From contig DESI01000031.1 in NCBI GenBank assembly GCA_002361235.1, positions 1 through 10,164 of the forward strand: a stretch of DNA of 10,164 nt. The letters run 5' to 3'. The first letter of the stretch is position 1, and each line of letters opens with the position of its first letter. This DNA comes from Porphyromonadaceae bacterium UBA3318 (GTDB taxonomy: Bacteria > Bacteroidota > Bacteroidia > Bacteroidales > Muribaculaceae). The notes under the pieces are model-generated. The model made no database searches. It saw only the letters and a program-made list of their open reading frames with translations, and was not told the DNA's origin. The translations under genes and the position numbers were made by a program. This document shows, piece after piece, positions 1 through 5,717 of the stretch.

Positions 1-30
1 ATTGCTTGCGGATTTTAGGTTTATATTGAT

Positions 31-1029
31 TTAAAAAAGATGAAACGCGATTGTCGGATAGGGAAAGCTGCGCACCGTATGCTGTTTCAGTTTCTGCTCA
101 TCGTTATATTTGAATACCACGAACTGGGGTTCCTCCGGATCTCCGAACAGTTTATGCGCTAAGCCTCCTTCCCCGCCCTGCGAGAAGTCCTCTGTCGACG
201 AAAGGAAATAGATGCCTCCTATCTTATCGCCGTCATGCTCCTTCAGCTGTCGGTTTATTACCTTTATCCATTTTACACTCTTGCCCCTGTAAGACTTCAG
301 CGAACCGTTATATACAGTTTTTGTATCGAGCAGTCTGCATAATTCCTCCAATTCCCCGATAGCGGGCACATACCATCCCTCGCCAAGACGGCTGACATAC
401 ATCAACGCGGGGTACATACTGTCGTCGAATTCCGGGTGCAAACTCCGGAATTTCAGAAGTTTCTGCAGATTGGCATAGCCGTTGGTGAGGTCGTTCATTC
501 CTAACGGCAAATCCACAGGGCCCTTGAACATCGGGTCATCACCACTAATTTCAAACGGACCTCTCCGATTGGAGACGGGCGAGATAATTTTGCCATGCTT
601 CCCGTCGGGTGTCACTCCTACCACCACGCCCCGAACGCCATTCTCATCATACCAGTCGCCTACGGAATATGAATGTGATGCCGGAGGCAAGCTCGAATAA
701 TCAGGCCGGGTGGATACATGTACATATCTTCCGTCTGCAATGCATTCCATCCCGGCTGCCTTGTTTTGGGTGCCGGACATCGCATTGTCGGTATGCATTA
801 TGTCCTCGGTGCCGCTATCATATTTGATCTTGAACACTTTTGCCACATTCACCTCCCTGTCAAAACTCTCATTATCCTTGCGGAAAAGTATTCTGTCCGG
901 GCGCACCTCTATCACTTTCCCTTTCCAGCTGGAGGCGTCGCGCATCACCAGCTCGTCAGCCTGCCCCGGCAATAAGGCGGTCAGCGTCGCACACAGTACG
1001 AAACTTATCTTCAGACAATTCATACCCAT
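31..1029 (-). CDS. exported protein, N-terminal small beta domain plus Lcl/DUF1566-like C-terminal domain
   Basis: No specific function recognised. The 332-residue product starts with a signal peptide (about residues 1-25, hydrophobic core FVLCATLTALL), so it acts in the envelope. Residues ~26-80 (DELVMRDASSWKGKVIEV, then VFKIKYDSGTED) resemble the small beta domain common at the N-terminus of Bacteroidales exported proteins. Residues ~118-330 look like an Lcl/DUF1566-type domain: YSVGDWYDENGVRGVVVGV at 121-139, GKHGKIIS, GEGWYVPAIGELEEL at 216-230 and FLSSTED at 275-281. These modules are known from many Bacteroidota surface proteins, but their ligand is usually unknown. Two ATGs are possible, at 1029 and 1023; both leave an intact signal peptide. 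The gene begins one nucleotide after the stop of its upstream neighbour, so translational coupling and one operon are likely. It ends with TAA at 33-31; I see no terminator in the remaining 30 bases. Confidence 0.85.
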   Translation of the reverse strand: MGMNCLKISFVLCATLTALLPGQADELVMRDASSWKGKVIEVRPDRILFRKDNESFDREVNVAKVFKIKYDSGTEDIMHTDNAMSGTQNKAAGMECIADGRYVHVSTRPDYSSLPPASHSYSVGDWYDENGVRGVVVGVTPDGKHGKIISPVSNRRGPFEISGDDPMFKGPVDLPLGMNDLTNGYANLQKLLKFRSLHPEFDDSMYPALMYVSRLGEGWYVPAIGELEELCRLLDTKTVYNGSLKSYRGKSVKWIKVINRQLKEHDGDKIGGIYFLSSTEDFSQGGEGGLAHKLFGDPEEPQFVVFKYNDEQKLKQHTVRSFPYPTIAFHLF

Positions 1030-1030
1030 A

Positions 1031-1951
1031 TTATTTGCCGAGACGCACTCCTACGGAACCTCCCACGGAAATCGTCGGACTCCATGACATGTCCTTGCCT
1101 TTGAACGCACTTGTAAGGTCGAATCCGAGATGAAGTCCTATGTCGAATATCCCCAGACTGCAGCCCGCATATACTTTCCAAGGCACACGGAAACCGTTCA
1201 AGGCATCCTTTGCCTTCTCTCCGTCCAGCTTGCACTTTACCAGGAAATCAAGATTGAATCCCGTGCCCAACATCACGTATTCGGTCTTCCACCAATACAT
1301 TACGGGTATGCCGATATAAGTGGCATTAAGAAGCGGCCAGTCTCCTTTCGACGGCTTTTTGCCGGTATACACTTTCATGTCGCCCTGCAGCCATGTGAAT
1401 CCCAGTCCGGCAGACCATGCCATGTCCTCGCCCATCGACATCAGGGCCATCAGGTCTATGTCGGCATACAGTCCGCCCCAGTCATAGTTGACGCTTTTAT
1501 ATTCCGACTGGGTGCCCTGATAGCCGACAACCACACGGGGCATGAACCCGACGGAGGGAAATCGATTGTGTTTCTTCTTGGGCTCTATCTTCATGCCGTT
1601 CAGGATTGTTCCGGCAAGTGTGCCCTGTCCTGATTCCGATGCAGTTTCCGAAGCTGAAGGGGGAACATTGTTGTAAACAGCCGACGGCAGCTCAGATGTA
1701 TGCTGTGCGTCCTGCGGAGTTATCACTTCCCGGTGTCCGTCGTCAAACTCAATGTAGAATACTGACTCATTGGCCACGACATAGTTCGGCCCGCTCAGGT
1801 TTTCGGCCTTCTTATACGTGATCTCCTTTTCGCCTACAGTCACTACCTTGGATTTAATTTCCTGTCCTGACATAAGACATATCACATCGGCCCAGGCATA
1901 GGCTGGAAGCAGAGCCAGACATGTCGCGACACATTGTTTAAAATGTTTCAT
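1031..1951 (-). CDS. predicted outer-membrane beta-barrel protein with N-terminal small beta domain
   Basis: No specific function recognised. The 306-residue product has a signal peptide (residues 1-21, ending AYAWA before DVICL). Residues ~22-80 match a recurring Bacteroidales exported domain: a D-x-I-x-L-x-x-G start (DVICLMSGQEI), EITYKKAENLSGPNYV, then VFYIEFDDGHREVI. A polar linker (~81-130) rich in Ser, Thr and Pro leads to residues ~131-306, which alternate aromatic/hydrophobic with polar residues and glycines (SVGFMPRVVVGYQG, AGLGFTWLQGD, GIPVMYWWKTEYVMLGTGFNL, ISVGGSVGVRLGK). This is the pattern of a small, perhaps eight-stranded, outer-membrane barrel; the strand count is inference. 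Length and order fit the Bacteroidota outer-membrane-barrel families. It is the first gene after the structured RNA on the same strand, with 46 nt between that RNA's T-run and this ATG, and it is followed after one nucleotide by a second protein with the same kind of N-terminal domain. Confidence 0.85.
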   Translation of the reverse strand: MKHFKQCVATCLALLPAYAWADVICLMSGQEIKSKVVTVGEKEITYKKAENLSGPNYVVANESVFYIEFDDGHREVITPQDAQHTSELPSAVYNNVPPSASETASESGQGTLAGTILNGMKIEPKKKHNRFPSVGFMPRVVVGYQGTQSEYKSVNYDWGGLYADIDLMALMSMGEDMAWSAGLGFTWLQGDMKVYTGKKPSKGDWPLLNATYIGIPVMYWWKTEYVMLGTGFNLDFLVKCKLDGEKAKDALNGFRVPWKVYAGCSLGIFDIGLHLGFDLTSAFKGKDMSWSPTISVGGSVGVRLGK

Positions 1952-1997
1952 AACATTTCGGTTAGTGCCTTATCAGCTCCACTTCAGGCAAATACAT

Positions 1998-2096
1998 AAA
2001 AAAAGAAGCGTGAGGAGCTTTCTTCGCCCGCTCCCGCCCTTTGAGGCCTTCGCATTGCCCGTAACTGCAGGAGCGGACAACGCAGAAGCCTCACGC
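1998..2096 (-). terminator. probable terminator ending the structured RNA
   Basis: On the minus strand GCGTGAGG (2096-2089) is perfectly complementary to CCTCACGC (2015-2008), which is followed by TTC and seven T residues (2004-1998). The enclosed 73 nt contain a second long hairpin (2093-2042) that overlaps the left arm, so the two pairings cannot fully coexist. That is either an ordinary branched 3' end or an attenuator. The T-run is clear; the exact terminator stem is inferred. Confidence 0.55.
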
Positions 2097-2457
2097 CGAT
2101 ATGCCTATCGACCGTGATGTCACACCTCGGGCAACCCTATACACAGAGTTGCCGGGATGTAAAATCACGACAATATACATACCTGTGAGCGTCATCGTTG
2201 CCCAATCTTCTTGACAGTCACCATAGAAAGTTGCGAAGTTTCAAAGGGTCAAGAAAATATAGCGTCGATACACGCTTGAGCCATGATCCGTACCCGGCAT
2301 GCCGGGCGTTGACCTGACTCTGAATATATCACCACGGACTCTTCCGTGGCATCCCGCCCTCGAAACCCTCAGCTATCGGCTTCTGCTATGAAAGCGAGGC
2401 CCTCGGGGCTTGTCGCTCGCATAGCTTTCCGGTCGTTTCCGGACAAGTAAACGGGAT
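1998..2457 (-). ncRNA. unassigned ~460-nt structured RNA (orphan ncRNA or long leader)
   Basis: A strong minus-strand promoter predicts a start at about 2457, and a T-run ends at 1998. The transcript has no convincing open frame and folds well by eye. The first six bases, AUCCCG (2457-2452), pair with CGGGAU (2356-2351) as a closing stem. Inside are hairpin 2443-2428 (UCCGG/CCGGA) and a nested hairpin 2425-2385 (GCUAUG/CAUAGC outside, CGAG/CUCG, GCCC/GGGC inside). Beyond lie 2349-2332 (7 bp, AGAG loop), 2320-2278 with the 14-nt palindrome CCCGGCATGCCGGG at its tip, 2276-2261 (AGCGU/ACGCU), 2255-2208 (UUCUUGAC/GUCAAGAA, 8 bp), 2110-2097 (CGAUA/UAUCG), and 2093-2042, about 19 bp with one bulge and one unpaired base. 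Checked by eye and rejected: RNase P RNA, tmRNA, SRP RNA and common riboswitches. It could be a free RNA or the attenuated leader of the downstream operon. Confidence 0.6.
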
Positions 2458-2463
2458 TTGGCA

Positions 2464-2494
2464 CAAAGTTAATATTTATTCACATAACTGCAAA
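2464..2494 (-). promoter_or_regulatory. Bacteroidota sigma-ABfr promoter of the structured RNA
   Basis: Read on the minus strand: TTTG at 2494-2491, a 19-nt spacer, then TAACTTTG at 2471-2464. This is an exact match to the Bacteroides consensus TTTG-N19/21-TAnnTTTG. If the final G is -7, transcription starts at 2457, which is exactly the first base of the RNA's closing stem. That agreement supports both calls. Confidence 0.8.
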
Positions 2495-2525
2495 ATAAAA
2501 TTATTGAATTGCCCTAAGAATTGTC

Positions 2526-2549
2526 CGGATAAGAAATCGGATAAGAAAC
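2526..2549. repeat. 12-bp tandem repeat, two units
   Basis: CGGATAAGAAAT (2526-2537) is followed directly by CGGATAAGAAAC (2538-2549), identical at 11 of 12 positions. A partly complementary CTTATTCCG follows at 2556-2564. It lies between the divergent RNA promoter and the htrA control region. Its role is unknown; a protein-binding site is possible. Confidence 0.6.
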
Positions 2550-2566
2550 GATACCCTTATTCCGGG

Positions 2567-2600
2567 GTTAACTGGTGTTAAATTTAACAATTAGTGTTAA
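2567..2600 (+). promoter_or_regulatory. cluster of GTTAA boxes upstream of htrA, possible OmpR-family response-regulator operator
   Basis: GTTAA occurs at 2567-2571, 2577-2581 and 2596-2600. The first two form GTTAA-N5-GTTAA, the spacing used by OmpR/CpxR-type regulators (the CpxR box is GTAAA-N5-GTAAA). The middle box also begins the perfect 14-bp palindrome TGTTAAATTTAACA (2576-2589). htrA-type genes are classic envelope-stress targets elsewhere, so regulation by a two-component system is a reasonable inference. No binding data are available here. Confidence 0.45.
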
Positions 2601-2612
2601 GGGATATACTAT

Positions 2613-2767
2613 GGGAACGATTTTTGCATTTATTTTGCAAAGTACAACTGAAGTACAAGCTGATATGAAAATCGATTCCAATAGAATCTATCAGTAGTGA
2701 ACAAACGTTATACGGACAGTTAGAAATTATTAATAATAACCGACGAACAATCAAACACCAATCATAT
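2613..2767 (+). promoter_or_regulatory. htrA promoter region and 5' leader (promoter elements weak)
   Basis: No perfect TTTG/TAnnTTTG promoter is visible. The nearest -7-like element is TTATTTTG at 2630-2637 (second base differs from consensus), with no TTTG about 20 nt upstream. GGGAAC at 2613-2618 resembles an ECF sigma -35, but I cannot support a matching -10. This fits a promoter that depends on an activator. The leader holds an imperfect direct repeat, AAGTACAACTG (2640-2650) and AAGTACAAGCTG (2651-2662). Confidence 0.3.
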
Positions 2768-4204
2768 ATGATTAATAAAAGTACAGCATTGTGCACGCTG
2801 GCGCTTCTGGTTGGAACCAGCGCCTACGCGGTGACCACGCCGGCATTCGAGACGGACTTTACCCAGGCGGCCGAAAAGACGGTCAATGCCGTGGTATGTA
2901 TCAAGTCGTACACCACCCGCCAGCAGAATCCCTACGGACAGGGCGGCTACGATCCCTTCGGGATGTTCGATTTCTTTTTCGGCACCCCCCAGCAGCCTCG
3001 TCAGCAGGCTCCGCAACAGCAGCGCAAGAAGAACGAGCCCGTACAGAGCGGCCTCGGCTCGGGCGTGATAATCAGCGAGGACGGTTACATCGTCACGAAC
3101 AACCATGTGGTGGACGGCGCCGATAAACTCGAGGTGCTGTTCAACGACAACTCCAGCTACGACGCCAGGATAATCGGCACCGACGAGGCTTCCGACCTGG
3201 CACTGATCAAAGTAGACGCCCAAAACCTCACCCCTATCACTTTCGGCGACTCGGAGACCGTAAAGATCGGCGAATGGGTACTGGCCGTGGGCAATCCCTT
3301 CGGCTTCAACTCCACCGTTACGGCCGGTATCGTCAGCGCCAAGGCCCGCAGCCTCGGCCAGAACCATAAGGGCAACCTCAGCATCGAATCGTTCATCCAG
3401 ACCGATGCGGCACTTAACCCCGGCAACTCAGGCGGTGCCCTCGTCAACCTCAAGGGTGAGCTGATCGGCATCAACTCGGCCATATACAGCAACACCGGTT
3501 CGTATTCGGGCTTCTCGTTCGCCATCCCAACCACCATAGTCAAGAAGGTCATGGCCGACATACGCCAGTACGGTACAGTGCAGCGCGCCGTGCTCGGAGC
3601 CTCCGTGCGCGAGCTCGATTCCAAGATTGCAAAAGAGAAGGACATCACTGCCGTTAAGTCCGGTCTGCTCATCGCGTCGGTGAACGACATGAGCACGGCC
3701 AAGGAACTGGGTCTGCAGGAGGATGACGTGATCACAGCCATTAACGGCGTGAACGTGGCAAACCACGCACAGCTTGTGGAACAGCTCAACAAGTTCCGTC
3801 CCGGCGACAAGGTGACGGTGACCTACTACCGCGACAACAAAAAGATAGAGAAGACAGCCACCCTGCGCAACCAGACCGGCAGCACGTCGATCACCAAGAA
3901 AGGCGACTTCAGCGAGCTTGGCTGCGCCTTCATGAAGCTGACCGCCGAGACCAAGACCCGTCTGGGTATCTCGAACGGCGTGCAGGTCAAGGGACTCAAG
4001 GACGGAGCCATCCGCGACGCCGGCGTGAAGGAGGGATTCATCATCACTGCCGTAAACGACGTGCCTGTCAACAGCAGCGAGGACGTGGAGCAGGTGTACA
4101 ACTCCGTGATGAAGGACAGCGACGAATACAAGGCTCTGATCCTGTACGGCGTATACCCCACCGGCAAGAAATACACATACGCCGTGAACCTCGCATCAGA
4201 GTAA
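2768..4204 (+). CDS. htrA: periplasmic serine protease/chaperone HtrA (DegP/DegQ family)
   Basis: Envelope quality-control protease that degrades or holds misfolded periplasmic and outer-membrane proteins. The 478-residue product begins with a signal peptide (1-21, ending AYA). The trypsin-like domain (~25-262) shows the full triad: His113 in TNNHVV, Asp143 in SDLALIK and Ser221 in NPGNSGG. A flexible insertion rich in Gln, Gly and Pro (~52-92, with an FGMFDFFFG stretch) corresponds to the regulatory LA loop. Two PDZ domains follow: PDZ1 ~275-367 (SGLLIASVNDMSTAKELGL, then DVITAINGVNV) and PDZ2 ~380-475 (GVQVKGLKDGAIRDAGVKEG, then FIITAVNDVPV). Length and order match the DegP/DegQ type with two PDZ domains rather than DegS. 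The start is the only good ATG before the signal peptide and lies in an A/T-rich leader. It is transcribed alone, with its own terminator. The GTTAA boxes upstream suggest stress-responsive control. Confidence 0.97.
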   Translation: MINKSTALCTLALLVGTSAYAVTTPAFETDFTQAAEKTVNAVVCIKSYTTRQQNPYGQGGYDPFGMFDFFFGTPQQPRQQAPQQQRKKNEPVQSGLGSGVIISEDGYIVTNNHVVDGADKLEVLFNDNSSYDARIIGTDEASDLALIKVDAQNLTPITFGDSETVKIGEWVLAVGNPFGFNSTVTAGIVSAKARSLGQNHKGNLSIESFIQTDAALNPGNSGGALVNLKGELIGINSAIYSNTGSYSGFSFAIPTTIVKKVMADIRQYGTVQRAVLGASVRELDSKIAKEKDITAVKSGLLIASVNDMSTAKELGLQEDDVITAINGVNVANHAQLVEQLNKFRPGDKVTVTYYRDNKKIEKTATLRNQTGSTSITKKGDFSELGCAFMKLTAETKTRLGISNGVQVKGLKDGAIRDAGVKEGFIITAVNDVPVNSSEDVEQVYNSVMKDSDEYKALILYGVYPTGKKYTYAVNLASE

Positions 4205-4233
4205 CGGCACCTTCATTCATACCGCATAAAGAT

Positions 4234-4262
4234 GGCCGCTTCAACGGGAGGCGGCTGTTTTT
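4234..4262 (+). terminator. rho-independent terminator after htrA
   Basis: GCCGCTTC (4235-4242) pairs with GGGGCGGC-like GAGGCGGC (4248-4255) through 8 bp, including one G-U pair. The loop is five nucleotides and five T residues follow at 4258-4262. It begins 30 nt after the htrA stop, so htrA is probably monocistronic. Confidence 0.8.
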
Positions 4263-4277
4263 ATGTCTTGCACCGAC

Positions 4278-4324
4278 GGAATGTCGTATTTTTTGCCATG
4301 CATGAGTGGAATGTCGTATTTTTT
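4278..4324 (+). repeat. 17-bp direct repeat, 30 bp apart, upstream of tpiA
   Basis: GGAATGTCGTATTTTTT occurs identically at 4278-4294 and 4308-4324. The copies are exactly 30 bp apart, close to three helical turns, and the second ends 3 bp before the tpiA -7 element. The position suits an activator or repressor with two sites, but a chance local duplication is also possible. Confidence 0.65.
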
Positions 4325-4327
4325 CGT

Positions 4328-4335
4328 TAATTTTG
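4328..4335 (+). promoter_or_regulatory. -7 element of the tpiA promoter
   Basis: TAATTTTG at 4328-4335 matches the Bacteroidota TAnnTTTG consensus and predicts a start near 4342, about 34 nt before the tpiA ATG. No TTTG lies 19-21 nt upstream, where AGTG stands instead. The -33 element is therefore poor, and the repeats at 4278-4324 may compensate for it. Confidence 0.55.
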
Positions 4336-4375
4336 CAGTTCAGATACGATAACCCATTAGTTAATAAATACTGAT

Positions 4376-5131
4376 ATGAGAAAGAATATCGTAGCGGGCA
4401 ACTGGAAAATGAACACCACTCTTGACGAGGGTGTTGAGCTCGCCAATTCGATCAACGCAGCGCTGAAGGACAAGAAGGCCAACTGCGAGGTAATAGTATG
4501 CGTACCGTTCACCCATCTTACCAGCGTATGCGCCGTTCTGGAGCCCGAGCTGGTAAAGCTTGGCGCCGAGAACTGCTCCGAGCACGAGAAGGGTGCCTAC
4601 ACCGGCGAGGTTAGCGCAGCTATGGTAAAATCCACCGGCGCAAGCCACGTAATCCTGGGCCACAGCGAGCGTCGCCAGTACTTCGGCGAGAACAACGAGC
4701 AGCTGCTGGCCAAGACCAAGCTGGCTCTGGCCAACGGTCTGACTCCCATCTTCTGCGTAGGCGAGGTGCTGGAGGAGCGTGAAAACGGCACATTCAACGA
4801 GGTGGTACGCGGTCAGGTAGAGGCACTGTTCTCGCTGGCTCCCGAAGACTTCGCCAAGATCGTCGTGGCATACGAGCCCGTATGGGCCATCGGTACCGGC
4901 AAGACCGCTACCGCCGAGCAGGCTCAGGACATGCACGCCAACATCCGCAACGTCATAGCCGAGAAATACGGCAAGGAGATAGCCGACAACACTTCGATTC
5001 TGTACGGTGGCAGCTGCAAGCCCACCAACGCCAAGGAGCTGTTCAGCAAGCCCGACGTAGACGGCGGTCTGATCGGTGGCGCAGCCCTGAAGGCCGACAG
5101 CTTCATGGGCATCATCGAAGCTTTTGACTAA
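4376..5131 (+). CDS. tpiA: triosephosphate isomerase
   Basis: Cytoplasmic glycolytic enzyme that interconverts dihydroxyacetone phosphate and glyceraldehyde 3-phosphate. The 251-residue product has the normal family length and a complete active site: Asn9 and Lys11 in AGNWKMN, His96 in ILGHSERR, and the general base Glu167 in AYEPVWAIGTGKTA. Loop 6 follows directly (IGTGKTA, 172-178), and the phosphate-binding turns are YGGS (210-213) and IGGAALK (233-239). The ATG lies in an A/T-rich leader behind a TAnnTTTG element. It is the first of six closely packed plus-strand genes. The last codons and stop lie inside a 17-bp tandem duplication (5114-5147) that does not alter the product. Confidence 0.99.
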   Translation: MRKNIVAGNWKMNTTLDEGVELANSINAALKDKKANCEVIVCVPFTHLTSVCAVLEPELVKLGAENCSEHEKGAYTGEVSAAMVKSTGASHVILGHSERRQYFGENNEQLLAKTKLALANGLTPIFCVGEVLEERENGTFNEVVRGQVEALFSLAPEDFAKIVVAYEPVWAIGTGKTATAEQAQDMHANIRNVIAEKYGKEIADNTSILYGGSCKPTNAKELFSKPDVDGGLIGGAALKADSFMGIIEAFD

Positions 5132-5153
5132 TCGAAGCTTTTGACTAATCGAA
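5114..5153 (+). repeat. 17-bp tandem duplication spanning the tpiA stop codon
   Basis: ATCGAAGCTTTTGACTA occurs at 5114-5130 and again, identical and directly adjacent, at 5131-5147. The start of a third unit, ATCGAA, follows at 5148-5153. The first copy encodes the last residues of tpiA and two bases of its stop; the second fills most of the gap before the next gene. Perfect identity suggests a recent replication-slippage event. Confidence 0.9.
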
Positions 5154-5158
5154 CCCGA

Positions 5159-5689
5159 ATGATACGCATCAGGCATATCATACTGACACTTACAGCCGCA
5201 GCCGGAAGCCTCGCGCTTCCGGCCACGGCCCAGTCGTCGTCCGCAGCCGCCGTCACGGCCGGTAACGAACTGATAGAACGCATCGAGACTGCCGGAAACG
5301 GCATGGTGGACATAGATATCCCCTCCTCGCTGCTATACCAGATAATTCGCGACGACCTGGACCGTAAGCAGACCGACGACAAACAGCAGATCAAGCCCGG
5401 CATCAACAAGATACAGGGATTCAGGGTCCAGGTGTTCAGCGACGGCTCCAACCAGCGCACCCTCGAGGCTCGCGCCAAAGCCCGCGGATCGTCCATCGTG
5501 GCCAGGTTCCCCAAATACCGTGGCCAGATTTATTCGTATTCCAGCGCGCCCAACTGGTACACCCGTATAGGAAACTTCAGGACCCAGGCCGAAGCGCAGG
5601 CCGCCCTGGCCGAACTGAAACGGGCATTCCCCTCCATCAGCTCGGAAATGCGGGTGGTCAGAAGCCAGATCATCGTGATCGGCCGCTGA
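5159..5689 (+). CDS. secreted SPOR-domain protein
   Basis: Exported protein that probably binds peptidoglycan; SPOR domains recognise glycan strands lacking stem peptides, often at division sites. From ATG 5159 the product is 176 residues. A TTG at 5141 would add six residues ahead of the signal peptide, but it lies inside the tpiA-end duplication and is less likely. A signal peptide covers residues 1-25 (hydrophobic IILTLTAAAGSLAL, then PATAQ). A polar linker follows, and residues ~86-172 form the SPOR domain: GFRVQVFSDGSNQRTLEARA, a PNWYTRIGNF segment (131-140), then AEAQAALAELKRAFPS and a final VRSQIIVI strand. It sits between tpiA and folE, an order I recall from Bacteroides, with gaps of 27-28 nt that suggest co-transcription. 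The exact role is unknown. Confidence 0.88.
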   Translation: MIRIRHIILTLTAAAGSLALPATAQSSSAAAVTAGNELIERIETAGNGMVDIDIPSSLLYQIIRDDLDRKQTDDKQQIKPGINKIQGFRVQVFSDGSNQRTLEARAKARGSSIVARFPKYRGQIYSYSSAPNWYTRIGNFRTQAEAQAALAELKRAFPSISSEMRVVRSQIIVIGR

Positions 5690-5717
5690 CCGGCGCTCCC
5701 CTCTCCGTCACACCTCA

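Noticed and set aside
1..30. Terminator after the minus-strand operon
   Set aside because: Only 30 bases are available and they show no inverted repeat or T-run.
1989..1996. TGTATTTG as a promoter -7 element for the barrel-protein gene
   Set aside because: The second base deviates from TAnnTTTG and no TTTG lies 19-21 nt upstream, so it is not better than chance, though a weak promoter remains possible.
2369..2422. 17-codon minus-strand ORF near the start of the structured RNA (MRATSPEGLAFIAEADS)
   Set aside because: Its start codon is buried in the strongest nested hairpin, it has no start signal, and stretches this short are expected by chance. A leader peptide cannot be fully excluded.
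1998..2457. RNase P RNA, tmRNA, SRP RNA or a common riboswitch as the identity of the structured RNA
   Set aside because: By eye on the minus strand the universal GAGGAAAGUCC and ACAGAA elements, the tmRNA ends and tag frame, the SRP core GGUCAGG...GGAAGCAGCC, and the TPP, cobalamin and c-di-GMP core motifs are all missing. A hairpin at 2349-2332 contains GGAAGAGUCC, but it pairs with itself and is not the RNase P P4 element.
2762..3810. Long antisense open frames across htrA
   Set aside because: They are shadows of a codon-biased, GC-rich gene with an intact catalytic triad on the plus strand; their translations resemble no protein family.
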